In this document: positions 15,663-24,427 of the stretch, piece by piece | How positions within the stretch are numbered: position 1 is the stretch's first letter | Layout: the number at the start of each line of letters is the position of its first letter | Origin: VRUE01 sp036557525 | GTDB lineage: Bacteria > Actinomycetota > Thermoleophilia > Solirubrobacterales > 70-9 | Assembly: GCA_036557525.1 (NCBI GenBank) | Contig: DATBHH010000080.1 | Coordinates: forward strand, 27,084-91,083 | DNA: 64,000 bases | Reading direction: 5' to 3' | The notes under the pieces: generated by a model | What the model was told of the DNA's origin: nothing | The model's input: only the letters and a program-made list of their open reading frames with translations | Database searches by the model: none | Translations under genes and position numbers: made by a program

Positions 15663-18385
15663 CCGCGATGGCGTCGATGTTCAGGATGGGCTCCGTCTCC
15701 GTGGCGGCACTCTCGGCGATGCTGATTGCCGCCGGCAGCGCCGTGGCGGGGCCGCCGCCCGCGCCGGACCGGGTGATCGTCGAGTGGGCCCCGGGCGCGA
15801 ATCCCGCCCAGCGCCGTGCGGTGCGCGAGGAAGCCGGCGTCGGCTTCGGCGAGGATCTCGGCGGTCGCCGCTTTCAGGTCGTCGAGACAGGGCCGGGGCA
15901 GACGCCGCGAGAGGCGGTCCGCGGGCTCGAGGCCGAGCCGGGCGTCGTCCTCGCCGAACGCGACGGATACATCGGGATGGACGCGGTTCCCGACGACCCC
16001 CTTTTCGACCAGCTCTGGGGACTCCAGAACACCGGCCTTGGCATCGACGGCTTCTCCGGCGCCGTGGCGGGTGCCGACATCGACGCGAGCGGCGCCTGGG
16101 ATCGGACGGTCGGCACTCCGACCACCGTCGTCGCCGACATCGATTCGGGCTACCGCTTCGAACACCCGGACCTTGCGAACGTCGCCTGGACTAACCCGGA
16201 TGAGATCCCGGACAACGGCATCGACGATGACCACGACGGGATCGTCGACGACGTCCACGGCGCCGACTTCGTCGGCGCCAACGCCGAATCGCCGACCCCC
16301 GACGGCGACCCGACCGACGACGATCTGTTCGAAGGCGGCCACGGAGTCCACACCGCGGGGACGATCGGCGCTCAGGGGAACAACGAAATCGGGATCACCG
16401 GAGTCGCGCAGGACGTCAGCATCATGCCGCTGCGGGTCTGCTCCCATCTCCTCCTGGCCAACGAAAGCTCCTGTCCGACCTCGGCCGTCATCGCGGCGAT
16501 CAACTACGCCGGCGCCCATGGAGCGCGGGTGGCGAACATCTCGCTGGGGACCGCGGTCGGCATCCCCACGGTCCGCGACGCGCTCGCCGCCAATCCGCAG
16601 ACTCTGTTCGCGATCGCCGCGGGCAACAGGCACGAAGACAACGACGTCACGCCCCACTACCCGTGCGACTACGACCCCCTCGCCGAAGGCAAGGGCGCGG
16701 TCGACAACGTGATCTGCGTCGCCGCCACCGATCAGGCCGACCGGCTGGCCGAATTCTCGAATTGGGGCGCGCGGACGGTCGACATCGGCGCACCGGGGAC
16801 CCAGACGCTCAGCACCTTCCCGATCACACATCTGATCGCCGACGACTTCGAGGTCGACGACTTCGCCACCAGGTGGACCGCCACCGGGCCGGACGGAGGC
16901 TTCGCCCGCACCAACGAGCCGCCGCTGACCTCCTTTGGCATCACCGACACGCCCGGGGCGCCGCCCGACCCCGGCTCGACCCGGGCGTCGACGTCGGCCC
17001 CGGTCACGATCCCGCCCGGCTTCCAGGAATGCGTCGTGGAAGTGACCCGCCATGTCTCCGGCAACCACGTCGCCTGGTTCGATGTCCTGCTCGACGGAGA
17101 AATCGATCTCGGCTTCGGCAACACCACCTCCGGCCGCATATCCCACCGCCTCCTCGGCGACCTGAGCGAAGGCGGCGAAGTGGCCGTCGACGTCGAATAC
17201 ACGGCCGCCGAAAATCCCAGTCCCACCGCCGGCGCCTGGTTCGACGACATCGACCTGCACTGCATCTCGCAGGTCGGCGAACCGGGCGGATACGCCTTCA
17301 TGGAAGGCACCTCGATGGCCACTCCGCACGTGACCGGCGCCGCCGCCCTGCTGTTTTCGATGAAACCGAGCGCGAGTGTCACCGAAGTCCGGCAGGCGCT
17401 GCTCGGGAGCGTCGATCCCGACCCGGCACTGGCTGGGAAAACGACCTCCGGCGGCCGCCTCGACGTCTCCGCAGCTGTCGACCTCTTCGACTCGGTCCCG
17501 CCGCCGACCCCGATCCTGAGCTCCACCGACCCGCCCTCCCCGTCGACGAGCAACCAGCCGCGAGTGATCGGGTCCGCCCAACCCGGCACGACGGTCGACG
17601 TCTATGCCAACGCGAGCTGCGAAAGCCCTGCGGTGGCGAGCGCGAGTGCCGCCGAGCTCGCGGAAGCGGGCATCGCCGTCACCGTCGAGCGCGGAACCCT
17701 CACCGAGCTCTCCGCACGCGCAACCGACATGGTTCCTCTCGAATCGCCCTGCTCGGCGCCGATCTCCTATACGGAGAGCAGCGACGTCGTGCCGCCGGCG
17801 CCACCCCAGCTCACCGGCACCGACCCGGCTTCGCCGAACGCGAGCGGCACCCCGCGGATCCTCGGCACCGCCGAGCCCGGGTCGGTGGTGAGGGTCCATG
17901 CGGGCTCGGTCTGCGCGGGCCCGCCGGTCGCCACCGCAGGCGCGGACGAGCTTGCCTCGCCGGGCATTCCGGTCGAGGTCGCCGAGGGCGAGACCGCCGT
18001 GTTCTCGGCGAATGCGACCGATGCGAGCGGCAACACATCGACCTGCTCGGCGCCGATCTCCTACAGGCGCCTGGCGGCGAGCACCAAGCAGCGCGTGCAG
18101 GGGAATCCGGGGAGCGGCACCAGCACCGGCACCGTCACTCAGACCCCCGCGTGCATCGTCCCGAAGCTGGCCGGCAGGACGCTCCCGCGGGCGAAGGCGG
18201 CGTTGAGGGCGGCCGGCTGCAGGCTCGGCAGGGTGCGGAGGCCGCACCGGCCCAGGGGCCGGAGACGGCGGGCTCTGGTCGTCCGGTCCTCAGCGCCCGC
18301 GGTCGGCGCCAGTCCCGCCGACGGCAGGGTCAGCATCACGCTCGCGGCCAGACGGAGAAGGACGTCTCGCCGCAGGGGTCGCTAG
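15659..18385 (+). CDS. Exported subtilase (S8) with insertion, Ig-like repeats and PASTA domain
   Basis: This 908-residue protein has a signal peptide (about 1-30), an inhibitor I9-like propeptide (about 35-105: APDRVIVEWAPGA..., EPGVVLAERDGYI) and a subtilisin catalytic domain. The triad is Asp162 (DIDSG), His228 (GGHGVH) and Ser552 (GTSMATPH), with oxyanion Asn323 (AAGN). About 150 extra residues sit between Asn323 and Ser552, forming a beta-sandwich that ends in 'GAWFDDIDLHC'. Two Ig-like repeats follow (about 615-805), then a C-terminal PASTA-like domain (about 835-905: PKLAGRTLPRAKAALRAAGC). PASTA domains bind peptidoglycan, so it is probably wall-associated. Its stop shares CTAG with the convergent gene. 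Confidence 0.88.
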   Translation: MTAMASMFRMGSVSVAALSAMLIAAGSAVAGPPPAPDRVIVEWAPGANPAQRRAVREEAGVGFGEDLGGRRFQVVETGPGQTPREAVRGLEAEPGVVLAERDGYIGMDAVPDDPLFDQLWGLQNTGLGIDGFSGAVAGADIDASGAWDRTVGTPTTVVADIDSGYRFEHPDLANVAWTNPDEIPDNGIDDDHDGIVDDVHGADFVGANAESPTPDGDPTDDDLFEGGHGVHTAGTIGAQGNNEIGITGVAQDVSIMPLRVCSHLLLANESSCPTSAVIAAINYAGAHGARVANISLGTAVGIPTVRDALAANPQTLFAIAAGNRHEDNDVTPHYPCDYDPLAEGKGAVDNVICVAATDQADRLAEFSNWGARTVDIGAPGTQTLSTFPITHLIADDFEVDDFATRWTATGPDGGFARTNEPPLTSFGITDTPGAPPDPGSTRASTSAPVTIPPGFQECVVEVTRHVSGNHVAWFDVLLDGEIDLGFGNTTSGRISHRLLGDLSEGGEVAVDVEYTAAENPSPTAGAWFDDIDLHCISQVGEPGGYAFMEGTSMATPHVTGAAALLFSMKPSASVTEVRQALLGSVDPDPALAGKTTSGGRLDVSAAVDLFDSVPPPTPILSSTDPPSPSTSNQPRVIGSAQPGTTVDVYANASCESPAVASASAAELAEAGIAVTVERGTLTELSARATDMVPLESPCSAPISYTESSDVVPPAPPQLTGTDPASPNASGTPRILGTAEPGSVVRVHAGSVCAGPPVATAGADELASPGIPVEVAEGETAVFSANATDASGNTSTCSAPISYRRLAASTKQRVQGNPGSGTSTGTVTQTPACIVPKLAGRTLPRAKAALRAAGCRLGRVRRPHRPRGRRRRALVVRSSAPAVGASPADGRVSITLAARRRRTSRRRGR

Positions 18386-18981
18386 CAGACCAGCGTCAGA
18401 TCGACGGACTCCTGTTTGTTGGAGCCGTCGGCCTTCGCAAACGTCTTGATCTCGTTGGGAATCAGCGGGTTTCGCAGCGTTTCGACGGTCCTCGTCTCAA
18501 CGACGATCAGGCCCGAGGTCCGCAGCGCGGGGGTCGCGGTCGCGGCGCAGTTGAGGACGCTGCCGGGGAAGTCCACCTTGCAACCCGATGTCCCGACCGC
18601 GGACGCGGAGACGCCGCTCGGGAACGGAGCGGCCGCCGTGCAGTTGCCGTTGAGCGCGACGCCGTAGACGTTGGAGGCGCGGACGGAATTCAGCGTCGAC
18701 TGATTGATGTTGGCGCCGGTCAGCGACCCGTCGGCGACGTTGGCGCCGGTCAGCGAGGAGGCTTTGACCTGGGTCCCGGTGATCGTCCCATTCGCGATCT
18801 TCGCGGCGGTGACCGCTCCCGTCTTGATCTTTGCGGTGGTGACCGAGTTCTTCTTCAGCTGATTGGGGCCGACCGAGTTCTTCGCCAACTTGCCGGCCGC
18901 GTAGGCGGCTCCTCCTCCGACCAACAGGAAGAGGCAGAGGGTGGAAACGACATTCGAGTAGGTCAGCCTGGGGCGGATCAT
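18382..18981 (-). CDS. Exported 'NSV..QL..NSV' repeat protein
   Basis: The 199-residue protein has an N-terminal anchor or signal (NVVSTLCLFLLVGGGAAYAA), then pentapeptide-like repeats at about 29-90 in which 'KNSVGPNQL', 'KNSVTTAKI', 'TGAVTAAKI', 'NGTITGTQV' and 'DGSLTGANI' follow each other, which probably form a short right-handed beta-helical stem. The C-terminal domain (about 95-199) is beta-rich with four Cys. It shares its N-terminal plan with the gene 3390-4082. AGGAGG lies 6 bases before the ATG. Function is unknown; a surface stalk is inferred. Confidence 0.75.
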   Translation of the reverse strand: MIRPRLTYSNVVSTLCLFLLVGGGAAYAAGKLAKNSVGPNQLKKNSVTTAKIKTGAVTAAKIANGTITGTQVKASSLTGANVADGSLTGANINQSTLNSVRASNVYGVALNGNCTAAAPFPSGVSASAVGTSGCKVDFPGSVLNCAATATPALRTSGLIVVETRTVETLRNPLIPNEIKTFAKADGSNKQESVDLTLVC

Positions 18982-19087
18982 CAGCGTCCTCCTTGTTGCG
19001 ACAACGATGGCCAGCGATCGGACGAGTCGGGGTGCTTCCTCCCCGCGTGAAGGCTATCTATCGCGATCGGCGTATCGCGATCTCCGG

Positions 19088-20296
19088 CTAGGTCGAGTCG
19101 AGGACCTGCTCGGCGGCGCGCCGCCCGCTGCGCAGTGCGCCCTCCATCAGGCCGTGCCACTCGCCGGCGGTGTGCTCGCCGGCGAAGTGCAGGGGCCCGA
19201 TCGGACGCGCGAGATCGGCGTCGCGCAGCGGCGAGGAGAGGGCGCGGGCCGAGTAGGACCCCTGGGCCCAGGGGTCGTCGTGCCAGCTCGAGAGCAGCGC
19301 CGCGCCGGGGTCGGGATCGAGGTCGAGGTCGGTCCGAAGGGCCGTCAGCGCCTCGAGCCAGCGCCCGCTCGCCTCCGGACTGCTGATCTCGGCGACAGCG
19401 GCGGCGGTTCCGGTGTATGCGACCGCGTACGGGGCCGGGTCGCCGCCGGACCCGAGCTGGGTGTAGGACCAGAAATGCCCGGCCACCGACATGATCGCGC
19501 TCGGCGGCGCCGGCGAGCGGAGGCCGACGAACAGCTTCGAGTTCTGGCCGTAGGTGACGGCGCGGAGCGCCTCCGCGGTCGCCCCCTCCAGCGGCGGGTC
19601 GAAATCGATCTCGCCCAGCGGCCGGGTCGGGATCGCGATCACCGCCGCGTCGGCGACGACATCCCCATCGTCGCTGGCGACCGTCACGCCACCACCGGCC
19701 CAGCGCACCCTCCTGACCGGAGACGAGAGCCGAACGGCGGGGCCGAGGTCAAACGCCAGCGCCTCGGCGAGCCGCATGTTGCCCCCGTCGAGCGTGTGGT
19801 TGTCGAAGTCGCCGAAGGTCGACGCGCCCTCGTCGAGGACCGATGGCTCGAGGTCGTCGGGGGGGTGGCCGTTGGATATCGCGACACGGGTCCGGATCAG
19901 GGCCGAGAGGGGCGGGTCGAGGTCGAGCGCGTCGATCGCGTCGGCCGCGCTCCCGGCGCCGGCGCGGACTCCCCCGGCCAGCCGCTCGAACGCCGACTCG
20001 AGGGCGGCCTGCGGGACCGCCTCCGGCCCGACCGGCACCCGCCGTCCGTACGGCGTTCCCTTGAGAGTCAGCGGAATTCGGAAGCGGGCGGCGAGTGCCG
20101 CCATCGTCTCGTAGCCGGGGAGGATGAACTCCGCACCCCGCTCGACGACGGCGCCATCGCCGAAGGGGACCGACCAGACCCGGCCACCGACCCGATCGCG
20201 GGCCTCTAGGACCGTCACCTCGGCGCCCGACGATCGCAGGGCGTCGGCCGCAGCGAGCCCGGCGAAACCGGCGCCGACGACGACAACCCGCTTCAT
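19088..20296 (-). CDS. Flavin-containing amine oxidoreductase (MAO family)
   Basis: This 402-residue FAD enzyme opens with a Rossmann motif GAGFAGLAAADAL and 'VTVLEARDRVGGRVWS', the typical GxGxxG...E and RxGGR signature of the monoamine oxidase/polyamine oxidase group. The C-terminal FAD motif is 'PIGPLHFAGEHTAGEWHGLMEGAL' (here PIGPLHFAGEHT then AGEWHGLMEG). It oxidises an amine or desaturates a substrate; which is not clear. A TAGGCT box (20303-20308, minus) lies 6 bp before the ATG, suggesting a leaderless transcript. It is divergent from the exported propeller gene at 20396. Confidence 0.9.
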   Translation of the reverse strand: MKRVVVVGAGFAGLAAADALRSSGAEVTVLEARDRVGGRVWSVPFGDGAVVERGAEFILPGYETMAALAARFRIPLTLKGTPYGRRVPVGPEAVPQAALESAFERLAGGVRAGAGSAADAIDALDLDPPLSALIRTRVAISNGHPPDDLEPSVLDEGASTFGDFDNHTLDGGNMRLAEALAFDLGPAVRLSSPVRRVRWAGGGVTVASDDGDVVADAAVIAIPTRPLGEIDFDPPLEGATAEALRAVTYGQNSKLFVGLRSPAPPSAIMSVAGHFWSYTQLGSGGDPAPYAVAYTGTAAAVAEISSPEASGRWLEALTALRTDLDLDPDPGAALLSSWHDDPWAQGSYSARALSSPLRDADLARPIGPLHFAGEHTAGEWHGLMEGALRSGRRAAEQVLDST

Positions 20297-20395
20297 GTTC
20301 CCAGCCTAGACGCCCCCTCCGGTCGCGGCCCGACTGTAACGCCGCGCCGCCCCGCGGGACTGAACCGGCGTCACTCCAATCCGAAGGAGAGGGAA

Positions 20396-21517
20396 ATGAA
20401 ATCGATAACTCGTGCCGCCGCGGCGGCATTCGCGCTCGCGGCGATGCTGGTCGCGCTGGGCGGGACCGCAAATGCGTCGCTGAGGCAGAGGCCTCCCGTG
20501 TTCGTCCAGAACGACAACCCGGCGGGCAACCAGGTGATCGCCTACGACCGTGCTCCCGACGGCAGGCTGTCGCAGGCGGGCGTCTACGACACGGGCGGCA
20601 AGGGCGGCGTCCTCGAAGGGTCGGCCGTCGACCACCTCGCCTCGCAGGGCGCTCTTGCGTACGACAGCCAGCACGGCCTTCTCTTCGCTGTGAACGCCGG
20701 CAGCGACACGGTGTCGGTATTCGGTGTCTTCGGGGACCATCTGGCGCTGCGCCAGGTGATCGACTCCGGCGGCTCGTTCCCGGTCAGCGTCGCCGTCCGG
20801 AGGGGGATCGTCTACGTTCTCAACGCCGAAGGCGAAGGCTCGATCCAGGGATACGCCGTCCTCGGCGACCGCCTGCTGCGGCTGCCAGGCTCCAACCGCT
20901 CGCTCGGCCTGGACCCGGCATTGAAGCCGCGCTTCACCAGCACCCCGGGGCAGGTTGCCTTCTCACCCGACGGCCGCCGGCTCGTGGTCACGACCAAGGG
21001 CAACGGCAGCGCCATCGACGTGTTCCGCATCCACCCGTTCGGACGCCCTTCGGCCGAACCGGTGGTGAACTCGCTTCCGGGCGAGGTGCCGTTCGCGGTC
21101 GACTTCGACAATCGGGGCCGGCTGCTGGTCGCCGAGGCCGGGACGAACGCGCTCGCGAGCTTCACGCTCAACGACGACGGGACGCTGACGAAGCTCGATT
21201 CCGTCGGCACCGGCCAGGCCGCGACATGCTGGGTCGCGGGCGCCGCCGGGTTCTTCTATGCCTCCAACGCCGGCAGCGCATCGCTCAGCCGGTTCGGGGA
21301 GGGGCTGAATGGAAGCCTGAGCCTGTTGGGCAACACGGGCACGGCCGGCGGCACGGTCGACGCGGCGATATCCGCCGACGGTCGCTTCCTCTATGTCCAG
21401 GCAGGCGCCGAAGGGTTGGTCGACGAGTTCGAAATCGGCGCGGGCGGAAGCCTGAGCGCCCTCGGCTCGGTCACCGTTCCGAGCGCCGTCGGCGGCGAGG
21501 GCATCGTCGCCCTCTGA
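20396..21517 (+). CDS. Exported lactonase-like beta-propeller protein
   Basis: This 373-residue secreted protein has a signal peptide (about 1-27: AAAAAFALAAMLVALGGTANA) and a seven-bladed propeller of the lactonase/3-carboxymuconate cyclase type: 'VFVQNDNPAGNQVIAYDR', 'LLFAVNAGSDTVSVFGV', 'QVAFSPDGRRLVVTTKG', 'FYASNAGSASLSRF' and 'AISADGRFLYVQAGAEG'. GAAGGAGAGGG lies before the ATG. Known cytosolic relatives hydrolyse 6-phosphogluconolactone, but exported ones are mostly uncharacterised, so no reaction is assigned. A strong hairpin follows the stop. Confidence 0.85.
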   Translation: MKSITRAAAAAFALAAMLVALGGTANASLRQRPPVFVQNDNPAGNQVIAYDRAPDGRLSQAGVYDTGGKGGVLEGSAVDHLASQGALAYDSQHGLLFAVNAGSDTVSVFGVFGDHLALRQVIDSGGSFPVSVAVRRGIVYVLNAEGEGSIQGYAVLGDRLLRLPGSNRSLGLDPALKPRFTSTPGQVAFSPDGRRLVVTTKGNGSAIDVFRIHPFGRPSAEPVVNSLPGEVPFAVDFDNRGRLLVAEAGTNALASFTLNDDGTLTKLDSVGTGQAATCWVAGAAGFFYASNAGSASLSRFGEGLNGSLSLLGNTGTAGGTVDAAISADGRFLYVQAGAEGLVDEFEIGAGGSLSALGSVTVPSAVGGEGIVAL

Positions 21518-21528
21518 TCGCGACCACG

Positions 21529-21560
21529 CGAGCCGCGGCGTCCTCGGGCGCCGCGGCTCG
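21529..21560. terminator. Bidirectional terminator-like hairpin
   Basis: A perfect 12-bp stem (CGAGCCGCGGCG at 21529-21540 and its complement at 21549-21560) encloses an 8-nt loop, exactly between two convergent genes. There is no U-tract, as is common in high-GC actinobacteria. Confidence 0.75.
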
Positions 21561-21582
21561 CCGCCGGCCTGAGGGCGGCGAG

Positions 21583-22095
21583 CTATTGCGGCTCGAGCCC
21601 CAGCCGCTCGCTCAGCCAGGCGGCCTGGGCCGCGCGCTCGGCGCGGAACCCGTCGGGGCCATCGATCTCTTCGGCGATCCTGGCGGCGGCGAAGCCCGCC
21701 GGCCCCGGGCCCTGGGAGGCGAGCGAGTCGACCAGCTCGTCCCAGTCGGCGAGGGTCGGCGCGGCGCTCGCGGCGAGCCGGTGGGCGCGCTCTCCGCACA
21801 TCCGCTGGTAGGAGGCGCGCACCTCCTCCTCCCAGGCGTCGATGTGCCTCAGCAGCCGGCCCCGGACGGCGACGACCTTGCTGGCGGATTCGACGATCTC
21901 GCCCTCGAGCTCGATCTCGTAGAGCGAGTGACCCGTCCAGTACGGGAGGTGCGCCGGGCGGCAGGCATGGATCCCGCTGCGGCAGGGATCGGCCGTGGCA
22001 TTCACCCAGGCGCCGGGACGCCCGCCGGGCAGCTCCCAGCGATATCCGGAGAACGGGGCGGTTCCGTCGGCCCGCAGGAACTTGTAGCCGATCAC
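21583..22095 (-). CDS. Conserved actinobacterial protein linked to an ECF sigma factor
   Basis: This 170-residue soluble protein begins 'VIGYKFLRADGTAPFSGYRWELP', continues with 'CRSGIHACRPAHLPYWTGHSLYEIELEGE' (CRSGIHAC and LPYW being the most distinctive parts) and 'VVAVRGRLLRHIDAWEEEV', and ends in a helical region. I do not know a function. GTG 22095 is chosen: GGGAGAGG precedes it, and it overlaps the stop of the anti-sigma gene (GTGA). It is therefore the third member of a sigma/anti-sigma operon and may be an effector or sensor of the same response. The two Cys and His near residues 45-55 could bind metal. Confidence 0.75.
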   Translation of the reverse strand: MIGYKFLRADGTAPFSGYRWELPGGRPGAWVNATADPCRSGIHACRPAHLPYWTGHSLYEIELEGEIVESASKVVAVRGRLLRHIDAWEEEVRASYQRMCGERAHRLAASAAPTLADWDELVDSLASQGPGPAGFAAARIAEEIDGPDGFRAERAAQAAWLSERLGLEPQ

Positions 22096-22343
22096 GACGA
22101 CCTCTCCCGGCGGAACTCGTCCAACAGGCGCTCGAGCGTCGCGGTCGGGACGGCGTCGTCGCGGAGCCCGGCGCCGATCCCGATCGTCCTGCGCATCGCG
22201 TCGACGTATCGCTCGCAGCCCTCGCAATAGACGAGGTGCTGCTCGAACAGCTCCGCGTCTTCGCTCTCCAGCGCCAGCTCGAGGTAATCGCTGACCAGCT
22301 CGACCAGCCGTTGGCAGGGGATGTGGTTCACGGCATCAGCCAT
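22092..22343 (-). CDS. Zinc-finger anti-sigma factor (ZAS type)
   Basis: The 83-residue protein carries the HxxxCxxC motif of zinc-binding anti-sigma domains: His36, Cys40, Cys43, with Cys10 as the fourth ligand. It lacks a membrane segment, so it is a soluble, probably redox-responsive anti-sigma factor of the RsrA kind. Its start overlaps the end of the sigma gene by 8 bases and its stop overlaps the next start, giving tight stoichiometric coupling. It is expected to sequester the sigma factor encoded upstream. Confidence 0.88.
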   Translation of the reverse strand: MADAVNHIPCQRLVELVSDYLELALESEDAELFEQHLVYCEGCERYVDAMRRTIGIGAGLRDDAVPTATLERLLDEFRRERSS

Positions 22344-22995
22344 CGAGGTGGCTCTCGATCGCGCCGCGAACCTTCGTCCGGGCGCGATGGAGGAGAACCC
22401 TCTGATTGGCGGCCGAGACGTCGAGCACCTCGCAGACCTCCTGGGCGCTGCAGCCGGCGACGTCGCGCATCGTGATCACCGCGCGCTGGGCCTCGGGCAG
22501 CTCCCCGATTCTGCGCTTCACGACGTCGAGGGTCTCACGCCCGAGCAGCATCTGCTCGGGCATCGATCCCCAGTCGGCGGGAAAACTGACCCAATTCCCG
22601 GCGAAGGGCTCGCCGGGGGGCAGGAAACGCTCCGGCTCCACGGCCGGCGCCGACCGATCCTCGGCCGCAAGCGAGGAGAACGGGACGCTTCGAGCTTCGC
22701 GAGCCCCGCGGGTCATCGCCCTGTTCACCACGATGCGAAGTATCCATGTGCCGAGAGCGGAACGGCCTTCGAAACCGTCGAGCCCCTGAAGGACCGCGAG
22801 CCAGGATTCCTGCACGACCTCTTCGGCCACCGCCCTCGTCTTCACATAGCCGCTCGCCACCGCGACCATCCGTCCGTGGTGTGCCTCGACGAGTGCCCTG
22901 AAGGCGCTCTCGTCGCCGCCGCGCAACTGCGCCACCAGATCGCGCTCGTCCGAAGCGTCGACGCGCCGGTCTTCCTCGACGGGGGCCACGAGCAC
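22336..22995 (-). CDS. ECF-family RNA polymerase sigma factor
   Basis: The 219-residue protein has sigma region 2 ('ESAFRALVEAHHGRMVAVAS', 'AEEVVQESWLAVLQGLDGFEG', 'RSALGTWILRIVVNRA') and sigma region 4 ('LPEAQRAVITMRDVAG' with HTH 'SAQEVCEVLDVSAANQRVLLHRAR'), the ECF layout without region 3. The linker (about 95-145) is long and Pro-rich. GTG 22995 is the first start and has no obvious Shine-Dalgarno. It heads the operon with the anti-sigma and the 170-residue protein. Its promoter target sequence cannot be read from one locus. Confidence 0.9.
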   Translation of the reverse strand: MLVAPVEEDRRVDASDERDLVAQLRGGDESAFRALVEAHHGRMVAVASGYVKTRAVAEEVVQESWLAVLQGLDGFEGRSALGTWILRIVVNRAMTRGAREARSVPFSSLAAEDRSAPAVEPERFLPPGEPFAGNWVSFPADWGSMPEQMLLGRETLDVVKRRIGELPEAQRAVITMRDVAGCSAQEVCEVLDVSAANQRVLLHRARTKVRGAIESHLDG

Positions 22996-23060
22996 CCGAC
23001 TGTAGGCGCGACATCTTTCGATTCGATTACAGACGCCGTCGGTTAGATTCGCGGCTGACG

Positions 23061-24416
23061 ATGGGTGAGATCGACCGCGGCCGGCTGCGCGAAGCCCTCA
23101 CCGCCGAGGAGGAGCGTTTCCTCTCGACCCACCGGCGCTCGGGTGAGCTCTTCGAGCAGGCCAGTGGATCTCTCCTCGCCGGGGTGCCGATGCCGTGGAT
23201 GACGGAGTGGGCCGGCCCGTATCCGGTCTTCGCCGCAACCGCCGAGGGGGCCCACTTCACCGACGTCGACGGCAACGAGTACGTCGACCTCTGCCTCGGC
23301 GACACCGGGGCGATGACGGGTCACTCGCCGGCGCCGACCGTGACGGCGATCGCCGAGCAGTCGGCGCGCGGGATCACCCTGATGCTCCCGACCGAGGACT
23401 CGACCTGGGTGGCGGCCGAGCTCGAGCGCCGCTTCGGCCTGCCCTACTGGCAGTTCGCGCTCACCGCGACCGACGCCAACCGGTTCACGATCCGCCTGGC
23501 ACGGGCGATCACGGGACGCCCGAAGGTCCTGGTCTATTCCTGGTGCTACCACGGCACAGTCGACGAGACATTCGCGATCGCCGTCGAGGGCGAGACGAGG
23601 TCGCGGCCCGACAACATCGGTCCGCCGGTCGATCCGTCGCTGACGACGGTCGCGGTCGAGTGGAACGACGTCGGGGCGCTCGATGCGGCGCTGGCCGGCG
23701 GCGAGATCGCCTGCGTGCTGGCCGAGCCGGCGATGACCAACATCGGGATCGTCCTGCCCGAGCCCGGCTACCACGACGCGCTCCGGTCGCTGACCCGCGA
23801 GCACGGGACCCTGCTGGTGATCGACGAGACCCACACGATCTGCGCCGGGCCCGGCGGCTACACGGCGGCCAATGGCCTCGAGCCGGACTTCCTCACGATC
23901 GGCAAGCCGCTCGCGGCGGGGGTTCCGGCCGCCACCTACGGAATGAGCGAGGCGGTCGCCGCACGTGTCCTCGAGCACAACGAGGTGCTCGAGGTCTCCG
24001 ACGTCGGCGGGATCGGCGGCACTCTCTCGGGCAACGCGCTCTCGCTCGCCGCGATGCGGGCGACTCTCGAGGGCGTCCTCACCGATGAGGCCTTCGCGCG
24101 GATGATCGCCCTCGGCGAGCGCTTCGAGGCCGGCGTCCGCGATGGGATCGAGTCGAACCGGCTCCCCTGGCACGTGACCCGGCTGGGCTGCCGCGTCGAG
24201 TACGCGTTCAGCGCCGAGGAGCCGCGCAACGGGGGCGAGGCTGCGGCGGCTCAGGATCGTGAGCTCGACCGCTTCCTCCACCTCCACGCGCTCAACCGCG
24301 GAATCCTGATGACCCCGTTCCACAACATGGCGCTGATGTCGCCCGCGACCACGGCGGAGGACGTCGACCGCCACACCGAAGCCTTCGCCGAGGCGATCGG
24401 AGACCTGCTCGGCTGA
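23061..24416 (+). CDS. Class III PLP-dependent aminotransferase
   Basis: This 451-residue enzyme is of fold-type I, class III, close to the glutamate-1-semialdehyde aminomutase/omega-aminotransferase branch. The PLP lysine is Lys282 in 'FLTIGKPLAAG', the cofactor-ring Asp lies in 'LLVIDETHTI', and 'CLGDTGAMTGHSPAP' is the substrate-loop region. 'YHGTVDET' follows the active-site pattern YHG. Class III enzymes move amino groups from omega-amines such as beta-alanine to a keto acid. Its position just upstream of the aldehyde dehydrogenase and the ring-opening operon fits oxidation of an amine product to a semialdehyde, which is inference. It diverges from the ECF sigma gene. Confidence 0.88.
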   Translation: MGEIDRGRLREALTAEEERFLSTHRRSGELFEQASGSLLAGVPMPWMTEWAGPYPVFAATAEGAHFTDVDGNEYVDLCLGDTGAMTGHSPAPTVTAIAEQSARGITLMLPTEDSTWVAAELERRFGLPYWQFALTATDANRFTIRLARAITGRPKVLVYSWCYHGTVDETFAIAVEGETRSRPDNIGPPVDPSLTTVAVEWNDVGALDAALAGGEIACVLAEPAMTNIGIVLPEPGYHDALRSLTREHGTLLVIDETHTICAGPGGYTAANGLEPDFLTIGKPLAAGVPAATYGMSEAVAARVLEHNEVLEVSDVGGIGGTLSGNALSLAAMRATLEGVLTDEAFARMIALGERFEAGVRDGIESNRLPWHVTRLGCRVEYAFSAEEPRNGGEAAAAQDRELDRFLHLHALNRGILMTPFHNMALMSPATTAEDVDRHTEAFAEAIGDLLG

Positions 24417-24427
24417 GGGGCGGCAGC

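Noticed and set aside
15380..18247. 955-codon open frame on the minus strand
   Set aside because: It is antisense to the subtilase, which has a full catalytic triad and domain order. The frame is only low-complexity Arg/Gly/Asp sequence.
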